From Idiomarina fontislapidosi (GTDB lineage Bacteria; Pseudomonadota; Gammaproteobacteria; Enterobacterales; Alteromonadaceae), in the NCBI RefSeq assembly GCF_003226255.1, contig NZ_QJST01000010.1:1-64000 (forward strand): a stretch of DNA of 64,000 nucleotides, given 5' to 3'. The position numbers were made by a program, and so were the translations under genes. Below, one piece after another: positions 8,338-18,700 of the stretch. The stretch's first letter is position 1; every line of letters starts with the position of its first letter. The notes below the pieces were generated by a model. The model saw only the letters and a list, made by a program, of their open reading frames with translations, did no database searches and had not been told where the DNA came from.

Positions 8338-8778
8338 ATGATAGGTTTAATTCAACGCGTAAGCCGTGCTCAAGTGGATGTAGAGCAGACCACTGTCGGT
8401 AAAATAGACGCGGGTTTACTCATATTATTGGGTGTAGAGCAGGGTGATAACGAGCAAAAAGCTAAACGTCTCGCAGACCGTATTATTCATTATCGCGTAT
8501 TCTCCGATGACGAAGGCAAGATGAACCAAAGTCTAATGGATAAAGGCTACGCGACCTTGGTGGTATCACAATTTACGCTGGCAGCGGACACCCGCAAAGG
8601 ACGCCGGCCAAGCTTTTCGAGCGCCGCCCACCCATCTGATGCACAACACCTGTATCAGGTATTTTGCGATCACATAAAAGCGCAGGGCGTGGCCGTTGAA
8701 ACAGGCGAGTTTGGTGCTGATATGCAAGTCAGTTTGGTTAATGACGGCCCTGTTACTTTTGAACTTCGAGTAGATTAA
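8338..8778 (+). CDS. dtd: D-aminoacyl-tRNA deacylase
   Basis: DTD hydrolyses D-aminoacyl-tRNA (and Gly-tRNA-Ala) in the cytosol, protecting translation from D-amino acids. The 146-residue product starts [13 protein letters not shown], has the SQFTLAAD active-site motif with its catalytic threonine, and ends with the Gly-cisPro motif [10 protein letters not shown] chose the ATG at 8338, which follows a GGGTGAGAG purine-rich stretch; the frame could extend 5 codons upstream. It is 1 nt from yiiD, implying translational coupling. Confidence 0.95.
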   Translation: MIGLIQRVSRAQVDVEQTTVGKIDAGLLILLGVEQGDNEQKAKRLADRIIHYRVFSDDEGKMNQSLMDKGYATLVVSQFTLAADTRKGRRPSFSSAAHPSDAQHLYQVFCDHIKAQGVAVETGEFGADMQVSLVNDGPVTFELRVD

Positions 8779-8779
8779 C

Positions 8780-9682
8780 ATGTATAAAGTCATTACCCCC
8801 AGTACAGAAGCCGAGTTCGAAAAGTATTTTCACCTGCGTTGGCGCGTGCTGAGGGAACCCTTTCAGCGCCCGCTGGGTTCAGAACAAGATGAATACGATC
8901 AGGTGGGTTTGCATCGTATGGTGGTCAATGAAGCCGGTGAGCCTGTCGCTGTTGGACGTTTGCATTTTAATAGTCCCGAAGAGGCACAAATACGATTTAT
9001 GGCAACCGCACCAGAGTACCGTGGTGAGGGGCATGGGGTCGCTATCATTTTTGCACTCGAGAGTGCTGCACGTGCTGAGAGCGCGACTCACGTGATTATT
9101 AACTCGCGAGATACCACCATCGGCTTTTACAAAAAGTGTGGCTACCAAGTGGTTGAAGAGGCCGATACGGTCAAAAACCCCATGGCCGAGCATCAGCTTA
9201 AAAAGTCATTCAGCGAACAAAACCGTATTATCTATCGCCCCGAGTGGTGTGAAGAACTGCAAAATACGTGGGCTAAAGAGATTCCTATCTCTGACGCCAT
9301 GGGGATCAAGATCCATCAGTACACAGGTCGCATGTTTGAAACCCGCGCCCAATTATCACGCAATATCAACGTGCACGGCACTATGTTTGCGGGCAGTATC
9401 TATTCATTAGGAACGCTCACCTGTTGGGGACTCTTGCACCTTCAGCTGCTTGAACGTGAACTTGAGGGCTCTGTTGTACTCGGTGATGGCAATATTCATT
9501 ACCATAAGCCAGTGACACGAGAGCCGCGTGCAGTCGCCTATTTAAGCGATGTCACAGGTGACTTTTCTGCACTAAAAGAGGGTAAAAACGCGCGTCTCAT
9601 GATGAAAGCACAGATTATGGATGAAGAACGACCCGTCGCCGAATTCACGGGCCGTTTTGTTGTGCTTGCTAAACGCGACTAG
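8780..9682 (+). CDS. yiiD: Bifunctional GNAT acetyltransferase / hotdog thioesterase (YiiD, FabY-like)
   Basis: Residues 1-150 are a GNAT domain with [12 protein letters not shown] at the start and [18 protein letters not shown] as the acetyl-CoA-binding motif A. Residues 165-300 are a hotdog-fold domain with [22 protein letters not shown], typical of YiiD-type thioesterases. In Pseudomonas a related protein, FabY, starts fatty acid synthesis, so a role in lipid metabolism is possible. It completes the yihY-dtd-yiiD block. The stop interlocks with that of hutH in a shared CTAG. Confidence 0.88.
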   Translation: MYKVITPSTEAEFEKYFHLRWRVLREPFQRPLGSEQDEYDQVGLHRMVVNEAGEPVAVGRLHFNSPEEAQIRFMATAPEYRGEGHGVAIIFALESAARAESATHVIINSRDTTIGFYKKCGYQVVEEADTVKNPMAEHQLKKSFSEQNRIIYRPEWCEELQNTWAKEIPISDAMGIKIHQYTGRMFETRAQLSRNINVHGTMFAGSIYSLGTLTCWGLLHLQLLERELEGSVVLGDGNIHYHKPVTREPRAVAYLSDVTGDFSALKEGKNARLMMKAQIMDEERPVAEFTGRFVVLAKRD

Positions 9683-11205
9683 GCGGGAGTGATATCGGCT
9701 AAGGTTGTACCTAGACGACCGGCCTTAATGAGATCACTTGCCGCCTTAATGTCTGGGGCAAAATAGCGATCTTCGGCGTAGTAGTCGACGTGTTCACGTA
9801 AAATGGCAAACACTTCCTCGAGTTTTGCGCTGGCTTTGAGTGGTCGTCTAAAGTTTAACCCTTGTGCGGCCTCTAACCACTCAATCGCGACAATATCAGC
9901 AATGTTATCTGCAATATCGCTGATCTTACGAGCGGCAAAGGTTGCCATGGACACATGATCTTCCTGATTGGCTGATGTTGGCAAACTATCAATTGAAGCA
10001 GGATGCGCCAAGGTTTTGTTCTCTGAAGCAAGCGCTGCCGCTGTGACTTGTACCATCATAAAACCCGAGTTAACGCCGCCTTCTTCTACCAAGAACGCAG
10101 GCAAGTTACTTAAGTGCTTATCGATCAACAATGCACCTCGGCGCTCTGACATCGCACCTATTTCGCTTGCAGCAATTGAAATGATATCAGCGACCATCGC
10201 AACCGGTTCCGCATGGAAGTTTCCACCCGAAATAATATCTTCTTGCTCACTAAATACCAGTGGATTATCGGTCACACCATTCGCTTCGCGCTCGAGTATC
10301 GTTGCTGCATGTTTAAGTTGATCGTACACAGCCCCCATGACCTGAGGCTGACAGCGCAACGAATAGGGGTCCTGAACCTTTTCACAATGTTCGTGGTCTT
10401 TGGCGATTTCAGAACTCTCCGTCAGAATATCTCGGAAAGCAGCCGCCACTTGTTGCTGACCGATCTGACCTCTCACCTCGTGAATACGGGCATCAAACGG
10501 CGCACGCGATCCCATCGCCGCCTCGACCGATAACGCGCCCACAAGAATTGAACTATGAAAAACCCGTTCAACTTTAAACAACCCAGCCAATGCCAATGCC
10601 GTTGATGCCTGTGTACCGTTTAATAACGCGAGACCTTCTTTAGGCGCCAGTTCAAACGGCTCCAAACCGGCTTTAGCGAGTCCCTCTTTGGCGGTCATCC
10701 GTTCGCCATTCACTCGCACTTCACCTTCGCCCAACAGCGGCAATACCATATGTGCCAACGGCGCGAGATCACCCGAAGCGCCTACCGAGCCTTTGCTTGG
10801 GATGCAAGGGTAAACCTCATTGTTAAGCAGTGCAGTTAAAGCATTAATGACTTTTAAACGAATACCTGAAAACCCGCGCGCCAGCGAATTAATCTTCAGT
10901 AACAGCATCAAACGGACCACTTCATCGTCCATCAACTCACCCGTTCCGACAGAATGAGAGAGCACAATACGACGCTGTAGGTCGGTCAGTTTCTCCGGTG
11001 GGATGCGCGTGTTCGCTAATAAGCCAAAGCCGGTATTGATACCGTAAACAACTCGCCCTTTATCTAATACCTTTTGTACCGTTGCTGCGGAACGTTCAAT
11101 GTCCTCGATAGCGGATTCCGCTAACTCAAGTTGCTGTGGTTGAAAATACCAAGCACGGAGATCAGCGACTGTAAGCTGACCTGGATTCAGTGGAAACTGG
11201 CTCAT
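9679..11205 (-). CDS. hutH: Histidine ammonia-lyase
   Basis: HutH deaminates L-histidine to urocanate, the first step of histidine degradation. The MIO prosthetic group forms from Ala143-Ser144-Gly145, seen in [12 protein letters not shown]. Other signatures are YGINTGFG (about residues 54-61) and GGNFHAEPV. Its 508 residues match the family. It is the last gene of hutC-hutU-hutH, 9 nt after hutU. The gene ends in a CTAG shared with the convergent yiiD stop, so there is no room for a separate terminator. Confidence 0.97.
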   Translation of the reverse strand: MSQFPLNPGQLTVADLRAWYFQPQQLELAESAIEDIERSAATVQKVLDKGRVVYGINTGFGLLANTRIPPEKLTDLQRRIVLSHSVGTGELMDDEVVRLMLLLKINSLARGFSGIRLKVINALTALLNNEVYPCIPSKGSVGASGDLAPLAHMVLPLLGEGEVRVNGERMTAKEGLAKAGLEPFELAPKEGLALLNGTQASTALALAGLFKVERVFHSSILVGALSVEAAMGSRAPFDARIHEVRGQIGQQQVAAAFRDILTESSEIAKDHEHCEKVQDPYSLRCQPQVMGAVYDQLKHAATILEREANGVTDNPLVFSEQEDIISGGNFHAEPVAMVADIISIAASEIGAMSERRGALLIDKHLSNLPAFLVEEGGVNSGFMMVQVTAAALASENKTLAHPASIDSLPTSANQEDHVSMATFAARKISDIADNIADIVAIEWLEAAQGLNFRRPLKASAKLEEVFAILREHVDYYAEDRYFAPDIKAASDLIKAGRLGTTLADITPA

Positions 11206-11214
11206 GATGACTCC

Positions 11215-12888
11215 CTATTTCTCGAGCATGGGCAAGTCTAGCCCTTGTTCTTGCGCACAACGTTTAGCAATATCGTAGCCTGCGTCTGCATGACGCATCA
11301 CACCCGTACCGGGGTCGTTCCATAGCACTCGACCTAACCGCTGCTCCGCTTCATCGGTACCATCAGCGACGATCACTACACCCGCATGTTGTGAGTAGCC
11401 CATACCCACACCACCTCCGTGATGTAAGCTCACCCATGTTGCACCGCCGGCGGTGTTTAACAGGGCGTTCAGCAGTGGCCAATCAGATACTGCATCAGAG
11501 CCATCTGCCATGCTCTCGGTCTCGCGGTTCGGGCTTGCCACCGAGCCGCTATCTAAGTGGTCACGTCCAATCACGATAGGCGCTTTCAGTTCACCATTAC
11601 GGACCATGTCATTGAACGCCTTAGCGATACGCGCACGATCTTTTAAACCAATCCAGCAAATACGCGAAGGGAGTCCTTGGAAGCTAATCCGTTCTTTCGC
11701 CATATCCAACCAATTGTGGAGGTGTGGGTTGTCTGGAATCAGCTCTTTAACTTTGGCGTCGGTTTTATAAATATCCTCTGGGTCACCTGACAGCGCGACC
11801 CAACGGAATGGGCCAATACCCTCGCAGAACAATGGACGAATATAAGCTGGCACAAAACCTGGAAAATCGAACGCATTGGCAACGCCTTCGTCTTGCGCCA
11901 TTTGGCGAATATTATTTCCGTAATCAAGCACTGCTGCACCTTGCTGCTGAAAATGCAGCATAGCTTTCACTTGCACCGCCATTGAGCGTTTTGCTGCCAA
12001 TACCGTTGCTTTTGGGTCCTTGTCCTGTTCTGCTTGATACTGCGCTAATGTCCAGCCCTGTGGCAAATAGCCATGCAATGGATCATGGGCGGAGGTTTGG
12101 TCTGTCACCACGTCTGGGGTGACATCACGCTGTTTGAGCTCTTCATAGACATCGGCGGCGTTACCCAACAAGCCCACCGAGATCGCTCGGCCTTCGGCCA
12201 TGGCATCATTCATCAATGCCAATGCCTCGTCCAAATGTGTTGCTTTATGGTCGACATAACCCGTGCGTAATCTAAAGTCGATACGACTCTCATCACATTC
12301 AACAGCCAGCATACAGAAGCCAGCCATCGTTGCCGCTAGCGGCTGAGCTCCACCCATGCCGCCAAGCCCGCCAGTTAAGATCCATTTCCCTGCCGCATTG
12401 CCATCAAAGTGCTTACGCGCAACCGCACCAAAGGTTTCATAGGTTCCTTGAACAATCCCTTGCGAACCAATGTAAATCCATGAGCCAGCGGTCATTTGGC
12501 CATACATCATCAAGCCCTTTTTATCGAGCTCGTTAAAATGTTCCCAATTCGCCCACTCGGGAACTAAATTAGAATTGGCGATAAGAACACGCGGTGCGTT
12601 TTCATGCGTGGGAAATACCCCTACAGGCTTACCCGACTGCACGAGCAGCGATTCATTCGGCTTTAATCGTTCGAGGGTTTCGACAATCTTATCGAAGCAT
12701 TCCCAACTGCGGGCTGCACGCCCAATGCCACCATAAACGACAAGCGCCTGTGGATGCTCAGCGACCTCTTCATCAAGGTTGTTCATTAACATGCGTTTAG
12801 CGGCTTCAATTTGCCAATTTGCGCAAGTAAGTTCTGCGCCACGATCAGCGCGAATCACTCGCGACTTATCCAAACGGGTGAATGACAT
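11215..12888 (-). CDS. hutU: Urocanate hydratase
   Basis: HutU converts urocanate to imidazolonepropionate using a tightly bound NAD+. The protein has [14 protein letters not shown] (NAD-binding region), [17 protein letters not shown], and the C-terminal [15 protein letters not shown] motif. I placed the start at the ATG at 12888 because AAGGAG lies 7 nt upstream and the product then starts [10 protein letters not shown] (557 residues, family length); the longer frame would overlap the end of hutC. It lies 13 nt after hutC and 9 nt before hutH. Confidence 0.97.
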   Translation of the reverse strand: MSFTRLDKSRVIRADRGAELTCANWQIEAAKRMLMNNLDEEVAEHPQALVVYGGIGRAARSWECFDKIVETLERLKPNESLLVQSGKPVGVFPTHENAPRVLIANSNLVPEWANWEHFNELDKKGLMMYGQMTAGSWIYIGSQGIVQGTYETFGAVARKHFDGNAAGKWILTGGLGGMGGAQPLAATMAGFCMLAVECDESRIDFRLRTGYVDHKATHLDEALALMNDAMAEGRAISVGLLGNAADVYEELKQRDVTPDVVTDQTSAHDPLHGYLPQGWTLAQYQAEQDKDPKATVLAAKRSMAVQVKAMLHFQQQGAAVLDYGNNIRQMAQDEGVANAFDFPGFVPAYIRPLFCEGIGPFRWVALSGDPEDIYKTDAKVKELIPDNPHLHNWLDMAKERISFQGLPSRICWIGLKDRARIAKAFNDMVRNGELKAPIVIGRDHLDSGSVASPNRETESMADGSDAVSDWPLLNALLNTAGGATWVSLHHGGGVGMGYSQHAGVVIVADGTDEAEQRLGRVLWNDPGTGVMRHADAGYDIAKRCAQEQGLDLPMLEK

Positions 12889-12901
12889 GGTTAACTCCTT
12901 T

Positions 12902-13615
12902 CTAATCTGATTTAGGCGCTTCAAAGTTCATGTGCCCGCCTAGTTTGAATCGTGAGCCTGGGTGCGTCAGAATCGCATAGCTGACCACTCCCCCCGAACT
13001 CCATGTCCGGCGAATGATGCGTAAACAAGGCTCGTCACGACTGATTTGTAGTAATTGGCACACAGAAGAAATCGGATGAATCGCTTCGATTTGATGACTT
13101 GCCTCGGTCAGCGGTGTCACCACGCACAAATATTCATGCGGTGTCACTTTGGTGTAGTCCTGTTTTAAGTAATCAGGTACCAACCTGGGGTTCACATAAC
13201 GCTCTTCGAGTTGGACTGGCAGGTCGTTTTCTAAATGCGTGATGGTTGAGTGTAATACTTCGCTACCTGGTTCAATTTGCAGCGCTTCAGCTACTTGACT
13301 CGATGCATCCTGAACACGCAGGTGATGCACCTTGGCACGGTACTCATGACCCCGCTCACGCACTTCATCAGCGATATTTTTTATCGCCATAAAAGATGTT
13401 TGCGATTTAATAGGTGCCACAAAAGTGCCCGCACCTTGCGTACGAATAACCAAGCCTTCATCGGCTAATTCCTGCAAAGCGCGACGCGCTGTCATACGAC
13501 TCACCGAAAACTGTTCAGCAAGAGCATTTTCAGAGCTTACGGGGTGATTTTCCGGCCATTCGCCGGTCTCGATTTTGTCGTAAATGAACTGTTTAATATT
13601 CGAAAACTTGGCCAT
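12902..13615 (-). CDS. hutC: Histidine utilisation repressor (GntR/HutC family)
   Basis: The N-terminal winged helix-turn-helix (about residues 5-65) contains [20 protein letters not shown] and [10 protein letters not shown]; the remainder is a UTRA ligand-binding domain, which in HutC senses urocanate. The ATG at 13615 gives [15 protein letters not shown] and has AGGTG upstream; the longer frame adds 11 doubtful residues. It is the first gene of hutCUH and is divergent from hutI, so it probably represses both units and itself through the operator at 13669-13680. Confidence 0.93.
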   Translation of the reverse strand: MAKFSNIKQFIYDKIETGEWPENHPVSSENALAEQFSVSRMTARRALQELADEGLVIRTQGAGTFVAPIKSQTSFMAIKNIADEVRERGHEYRAKVHHLRVQDASSQVAEALQIEPGSEVLHSTITHLENDLPVQLEERYVNPRLVPDYLKQDYTKVTPHEYLCVVTPLTEASHQIEAIHPISSVCQLLQISRDEPCLRIIRRTWSSGGVVSYAILTHPGSRFKLGGHMNFEAPKSD

Positions 13616-13668
13616 GGGACACCTAGCGCATATGCGTTGAACATGCAAAAAAGTTTAGATCAGATTAT

Positions 13669-13680
13669 TTGTCTATACAA
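13669..13680. promoter_or_regulatory. Probable HutC operator
   Basis: The palindrome TTGTCTATACAA lies in the 123-bp gap between hutC and hutI. It matches the TTGTATA-TACAA style of HutC sites known from Pseudomonas and enterics. One site is placed to control both divergent promoters. Confidence 0.7.
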
Positions 13681-13738
13681 CCTGTATTTGCTAATCTATT
13701 GACTATCCGCTTGCCGAACACAATCGTAAGAGCCACAT

Positions 13739-14962
13739 ATGATGCAACGAATCGAGAATATTCAATTAGTTACGCTAGCAGCCGAACAGTCTGACTATGG
13801 ACTCATCGAAGATGCCGTGGTGATCATTAATGGCAGACATATTGAGTGGGCAGGGCCTGCGTTTGATGCCCCGACTACCCCGATGGCAGAGGTCATCGAC
13901 GGTCGAGGTGGTCTGCTGACGCCAGGACTCATTGATTGCCATACCCACCTGGTTTGGGCGGGTTCGCGTGCAAATGAGTTTGCTCAACGGCTCCATGGCG
14001 CAACCTACGCAGAAATTGCAGAGGCTGGCGGCGGCATCGCCGCAACGGTTCGAGCGACCCGAGAGGCCAGTTATGACGAGCTACTTACACTTGCACTGAA
14101 ACGCGCAAAAGCTCTGATTGCGCAAGGTGTAACAACATTAGAAATAAAATCAGGCTACGGGTTAGACTTAACTACCGAACGTAAGCAGTTACAGGTCGCT
14201 CGCGCAGTGGGTGAGCAACTCCCCGTTCGGGTTAAAACCACGTTGCTTGCTGCTCACGCCATTCCACCCGAGTACAAAGATAACGCGGATGGCTATATTG
14301 ATGAGATCGTTGAGAACATCCTGCCCACGCTTGCAAACGAAGGGCTCGTCGATGCTGTTGATGCATTCTGTGAATCCATTGGCTTTTCGCCCGCACAAAC
14401 ACAACGTGTGTTTGAAGCAGCTCAGTCATTGGGCTTACCCGTCAAACTACACGCCGAGCAAATTACCAATCAACAAGGTGCTCGCCTCGCTGCCCAGTTT
14501 AAAGCCTTGTCAGCCGATCATTTAGAGCAACTCGACGAAGAGGGCGTTAAAGCGATGGCCGCTTCAGGTACGGTGGCAGTGCTATTACCGGGGGCGTTTT
14601 ATTTTCTTCGCGATGACCAAGTACCGCCGATTGAGCGCTTACGGGCCCACTGTGTGCCCATGGCCATCGCAACCGATGCCAACCCAGGCTCATCGCCGAT
14701 TCACAATTTGCAACTGATGCTCCAAATGGCCGCGACTTTGTTTAGATTAACACCCGAGGAGTGCTTACGCGGTGTCACAGTCAATGCAGCTAAAGCTCTC
14801 GGAATGAGCAATCAGATAGGCGAACTCAAAGCCGGTATGTATGCTGATCTCGCACTTTGGGACATTCAGGATGCCGCTGAGTTAACGTATCAGTTTGGCG
14901 TTAACCCACTGATTAAGCGGTGGTACGACGGCGTCGTTCACGTCCCAGCATATAGGCAATAA
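13739..14962 (+). CDS. hutI: Imidazolonepropionase
   Basis: HutI is a metal-dependent amidohydrolase that opens imidazolonepropionate to N-formimidoyl-L-glutamate. The metal-binding motif DCHTHLVWAGSR lies at about residues 64-75; LKLHAEQ supplies a further histidine and IATDANPGSSP the active-site aspartate. The 407 residues match the family. It is transcribed opposite to hutCUH. Its 3' end overlaps the 3' end of the convergent hutG by 50 bp, so the final 16 codons of each gene are read on both strands. Confidence 0.97.
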   Translation: MMQRIENIQLVTLAAEQSDYGLIEDAVVIINGRHIEWAGPAFDAPTTPMAEVIDGRGGLLTPGLIDCHTHLVWAGSRANEFAQRLHGATYAEIAEAGGGIAATVRATREASYDELLTLALKRAKALIAQGVTTLEIKSGYGLDLTTERKQLQVARAVGEQLPVRVKTTLLAAHAIPPEYKDNADGYIDEIVENILPTLANEGLVDAVDAFCESIGFSPAQTQRVFEAAQSLGLPVKLHAEQITNQQGARLAAQFKALSADHLEQLDEEGVKAMAASGTVAVLLPGAFYFLRDDQVPPIERLRAHCVPMAIATDANPGSSPIHNLQLMLQMAATLFRLTPEECLRGVTVNAAKALGMSNQIGELKAGMYADLALWDIQDAAELTYQFGVNPLIKRWYDGVVHVPAYRQ

Positions 14963-15968
14963 CGAGCTCAGTTAAAACCTGTCCTGTCTGCTTTAGGCCG
15001 TCGTCAAAGCCTGTTGGACACAATGAGGGTGCCGCTTCCGCGAGGTGTAAGTAAGCGGCGTCTTCGAGTTCAGCAAGCCGTTTAACATAGCTGAATCCCT
15101 GATCGAGGCTTAACCCACTGTAATTTACAGCACTGGCCGGCACACCTGTTAAGCAATCCACATCGACTTCGATACCCAGTGGTCGTTGCCAACTGACTGA
15201 CTTCGCCGCGACTTCATCCATAACCTCAGCAAACGGGCGTCCGATAATACTGTGAATAGCATGGTAGCGCATGCCTGCATCGGCCATTTGACGCAAACTT
15301 GAACCTGAGTTTTTGGCTTGATGTAAACCCACAACATGATAGTGCGACAACGCGCCATCGACATAGGCATAACTGAACCCGTTGCCACTATGACGGCCTT
15401 CGCGCGCTCGAAAATCGGCATGAGGATCTAAGTTAATTGCGCCGCAGGCTTGTCCCGTTGCGTTTGATAAACTCATCAATAACGGATACGCGTTGTTATG
15501 CCCGCCCCCGATAAGAATGACCTCAAACCCACGTTGAAAGAGCGGTTCGACCACTTCTCGTACACGCGCATCAACGCGACGAACAAGCTGCCGAATCGTT
15601 TGTAAATCGTGTTCATTGGCGACATCAAGCGGCTCGGCTTGACTCATTAGATCATCGCAGTTAACAGCGCCAACCAGCAACAGCTCATGAGTAGAAAGAA
15701 GACCAGTATGCTGCAAGTTAGCAAAACTGTTTAAAAATGCCTGCCAACCACCTTCAGCGCCTGGGCGGCCTAAGTTCCCTTTGACACCGATACTCTCGGG
15801 AACGCCAACCAGTGCCACGCGTTGACCCTGTTCCCAAGCTTTATTTAATGCTTCTGAATACGACCCAGAGGCGAGTCCACTAATGGCCTGCCCCACTTTG
15901 GTCTCATGTGGACGTAACTTAACATAACGACTTAAATCGTCAGTATTCAAAAACTCAGGTGTTTGCAT
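14913..15968 (-). CDS. hutG: Formimidoylglutamase (arginase/ureohydrolase family)
   Basis: HutG hydrolyses N-formimidoylglutamate to glutamate and formamide, the last step of the short histidine route. The binuclear manganese ligands are seen in GGGHNNAYPL, INLDPHADFR and GIEVDVDCLTG. The length of 351 residues is somewhat above that of enteric HutG, with an N-terminal extension of about 35 residues. Its start shares TAATG with the rraA stop, so the two are translationally coupled. The 3' end overlaps that of hutI by 50 bp. Confidence 0.92.
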   Translation of the reverse strand: MQTPEFLNTDDLSRYVKLRPHETKVGQAISGLASGSYSEALNKAWEQGQRVALVGVPESIGVKGNLGRPGAEGGWQAFLNSFANLQHTGLLSTHELLLVGAVNCDDLMSQAEPLDVANEHDLQTIRQLVRRVDARVREVVEPLFQRGFEVILIGGGHNNAYPLLMSLSNATGQACGAINLDPHADFRAREGRHSGNGFSYAYVDGALSHYHVVGLHQAKNSGSSLRQMADAGMRYHAIHSIIGRPFAEVMDEVAAKSVSWQRPLGIEVDVDCLTGVPASAVNYSGLSLDQGFSYVKRLAELEDAAYLHLAEAAPSLCPTGFDDGLKQTGQVLTELVIAYMLGRERRRRTTA

Positions 15969-16453
15969 TATTCGATATCAAGTGGCTCTGGCGACAAGAT
16001 AACACCGGTGCTATCGACATAAATATGGTCCTCCGGCAAGAAGGTCACCCCACCAAAATTGACCGGAATATCGATCTCACCGATACCCTCACTTGGCGCT
16101 CCCACCGGAATTGAAGCAACGCCCAAAATACCGATATCGAGTTCTTCAAGGGCATCGACGTCTCGTACAGAACCGTAACAAATAATCCCTTCCCAGTCGT
16201 TATCAAGTGCTTGCTCAGCAATTGCTAAGTCAATCAATGCACGGCGAACCGAACCACCGCCATCAATTAGTAAGACTTTTCCACCACCGTCTTGATTCAG
16301 CGTTTCCTCAATCAATCCTTTGTCTTCATGACATTTAACGATGACCAACTGACCACCGAACGATGAACGTCCCCCGTACGACTCAAACATAGGTTCGACA
16401 ACATCGACCATATCTGGGTATAAATCACAAAGTTCTGAGGTATTGTATTCCAT
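15968..16453 (-). CDS. rraA: RNase E activity regulator / aldolase-fold protein RraA
   Basis: RraA binds the C-terminal scaffold of RNase E and lowers its activity. The 161-residue protein has the family motifs [26 protein letters not shown] and [17 protein letters not shown]-type wording (here [15 protein letters not shown]). It is transcribed immediately ahead of hutG. In E. coli rraA is linked to menA and hslVU, so the coupling to a hut gene is unusual, though hslVU lies only 2 kb away here. Confidence 0.93.
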   Translation of the reverse strand: MEYNTSELCDLYPDMVDVVEPMFESYGGRSSFGGQLVIVKCHEDKGLIEETLNQDGGGKVLLIDGGGSVRRALIDLAIAEQALDNDWEGIICYGSVRDVDALEELDIGILGVASIPVGAPSEGIGEIDIPVNFGGVTFLPEDHIYVDSTGVILSPEPLDIE

Positions 16454-16622
16454 GACTGTGTCCTGCGTTAGACAGTGCGAATTCAGTTAGTATAACGGTA
16501 ATTGACCGTTTTAAAAACGCTCAATAGTGGGTTTGTTAAAATCTTTGAATACTTATACTTGAATTAACATACCAATGACGCGTAATCTAATGCCATTATA
16601 ACAATAATTATTACTATTTCTG

Positions 16623-18689
16623 ATGCCTGATCTCGATTTGGTCACCTCGCTGGCGATCGAAACATTAACTCATGTTATACAGACGCTGATGTTGTTAGGG
16701 TTCGCAGGCTTGTTGCGGTTTTATTTTAAATCGTACCAACAGGGCTACCTCAGCGACTGGTCAATAGCATGCTTAAGCTATGGCGCGAGCGAGTTTATTC
16801 GAGCGGTTTTAACATCGAGCGCGCTCATCGGTTTGACACTCCCCGACTGGGCATCGCAATCCCTTTACACAAGCTCTATTTTTTTACATTACACAGCACT
16901 CACCTACATAGGGTTAGGCGCATTTAATGCAACAAAAGATCGAGACCCAAGCAAGTTAACTCGCCGGGTATTGCTCACATTAACTGCCATAGCGTCATTA
17001 CTAACGGTGTTGTGGATGTACACTAACCGAGCAGGTCAGCTGACCGTTTTCGAATCTGAGTTACCCCGTTTTGTCGTGCCTGCGTTGCTGTTCTTAGGTA
17101 TTAGTCTATTTATGTTCCTGCGTATCCCACCCGGTTTTGGCCCTAAAATCGTGGCATTCGCATTTCTTTTTCTGGCTATCAAGAACCTCATTCTCTCCGC
17201 CATTTTGCTGTTCACGACAACTATCTATTTAGACTGGATTATCAGCGCACAAGGTTTATTTACCATCGTGTTTCTAACCATCATTATGGTCGGTATTGTG
17301 ATCTGGTTACTTGATTCCGAACGTTCGACCTCATTTTATGCCGTGCAGCGAGCAGAATATTTGCACACCCACGACGCCTTAACTGGTGTTGCCAATCGCC
17401 AGCAATTGGTGAGTAAAGTTCCAGTTTTAGTCGACTACTGTCGCTCTAACAACCAACATCTCTCGGTTATGCTCTTTGGCGTTTCGCGGTTTAAGTCGAT
17501 CAATGAGCGACTGGGTATTCGAGGCGGTGACCAAGTATTGAAAGAAATAGCGCGCCGTTTACAACACTTTAGACACAAACCTATCGCGGTGGCACGCATC
17601 AGCGGTGATGTATTCGCTGTCCTGTTCGATCACCTGAAAAGCCGTCGCCATATACTCGACCTGGCTAAAGAGCTTCAACAAGAAGTCACCCGGCCAATTG
17701 AAGTCAATCAACGTCAAATATCGCTTTCGGTTGGCGTGGGCATCTCTCGATACCCCCAACACGGGGTCAATGCTGAGGTTTTACTCAACAAGGCAACGCT
17801 CGCACTGACTGAGGCTAAGCACCAGAATGCGTCAAACATCACTTTCTACGAACGTGGCATGGATGATGCGTTCTCGCAGCTCATTGATATGGAGCCTATT
17901 TTACGTAAGGCGTTCAAACACAACGAGTTCGTACTTTACTTGCAACCTCAGTTTGATTTCGACTATCAGCAATTATGTGGCTTTGAGGCATTGATCCGTT
18001 GGCAGCATCCCGAACGAGGATTACTCTCTCCAGCCGAGTTTATCCCGCACATTGAGCAACTCGGCCTCACTGAACTATTGGACAATTGGGTACTTGAACG
18101 TGCTGCAGAGATCCTCAAAGAATGGCAGACACGTTTCAAGCATGTATGGCCAATCGCAGTAAACCTGTCAGCTCAGCAATTTCAGCAATCAAAACTCGTC
18201 GAGCACCTTACCGAGCTCATGACGCGTCATCAATTGGATGCCAGTTTCCTCGAGCTAGAAATTACCGAAACAGTGGCTATGTCAGATTTAAGCAACGGCA
18301 TGGAAGTCATCCGACAGCTACGCGATATCGGTTTCAAAGTGGCAATTGATGACTTTGGTACAGGTCACAGTTCATTGGCTTACCTGCGCTCGTTGCCTAT
18401 TAATAAAATTAAAATAGATCGTAGCTTTGTGAGTGAGTTGCAGGTCAACCGAACCGATGCCACGATTTTAAAAGCAATGATTCGCCTCGCACATGGTTTA
18501 GGTAAACGTGTCATCGCTGAGGGGATCGAGACTCAAGATCAGCAAGACATATTGCAGCAACTCGGCTGCGATATGATGCAAGGTTATTTCTACTCACCGC
18601 CGATAAAACTCGAGCTCGCCGAGCAGCTAATCGAAAACGAATTGAAGTTGGGAAGAGAGCCGTTGCCATCTTCGTTGGCAACGGCGTAA
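16623..18689 (+). CDS. Membrane GGDEF-EAL protein, probable c-di-GMP phosphodiesterase
   Basis: Residues 1-235 hold about seven hydrophobic segments forming an integral membrane sensor. A GGDEF domain follows (about 245-410) whose signature reads SGDVF near residue 326 instead of GGDEF, so cyclase activity is unlikely. The EAL domain (about 425-680) keeps FEALIRW, the NLSAQQF asparagine region, LEITETV, DDFGTGHSSL near residue 576, KIDRSFV and EGIET, so it should hydrolyse c-di-GMP. The degenerate GGDEF may sense GTP. A hairpin (18660-18684) covers its last codons. Confidence 0.9.
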   Translation: MPDLDLVTSLAIETLTHVIQTLMLLGFAGLLRFYFKSYQQGYLSDWSIACLSYGASEFIRAVLTSSALIGLTLPDWASQSLYTSSIFLHYTALTYIGLGAFNATKDRDPSKLTRRVLLTLTAIASLLTVLWMYTNRAGQLTVFESELPRFVVPALLFLGISLFMFLRIPPGFGPKIVAFAFLFLAIKNLILSAILLFTTTIYLDWIISAQGLFTIVFLTIIMVGIVIWLLDSERSTSFYAVQRAEYLHTHDALTGVANRQQLVSKVPVLVDYCRSNNQHLSVMLFGVSRFKSINERLGIRGGDQVLKEIARRLQHFRHKPIAVARISGDVFAVLFDHLKSRRHILDLAKELQQEVTRPIEVNQRQISLSVGVGISRYPQHGVNAEVLLNKATLALTEAKHQNASNITFYERGMDDAFSQLIDMEPILRKAFKHNEFVLYLQPQFDFDYQQLCGFEALIRWQHPERGLLSPAEFIPHIEQLGLTELLDNWVLERAAEILKEWQTRFKHVWPIAVNLSAQQFQQSKLVEHLTELMTRHQLDASFLELEITETVAMSDLSNGMEVIRQLRDIGFKVAIDDFGTGHSSLAYLRSLPINKIKIDRSFVSELQVNRTDATILKAMIRLAHGLGKRVIAEGIETQDQQDILQQLGCDMMQGYFYSPPIKLELAEQLIENELKLGREPLPSSLATA
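18660..18684. terminator. Hairpin across the 3' end of the EAL gene, possible terminator
   Basis: CCGTTGCCA (18660-18668) pairs with TGGCAACGG (18676-18684) around a 7-nt loop. It lies in the last codons of the EAL gene, between convergent EAL and hslU genes whose stops are 11 bp apart. There is no T-run, so its role as terminator is uncertain. Confidence 0.35.
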
Positions 18690-18700
18690 ATCCGAGTCGC

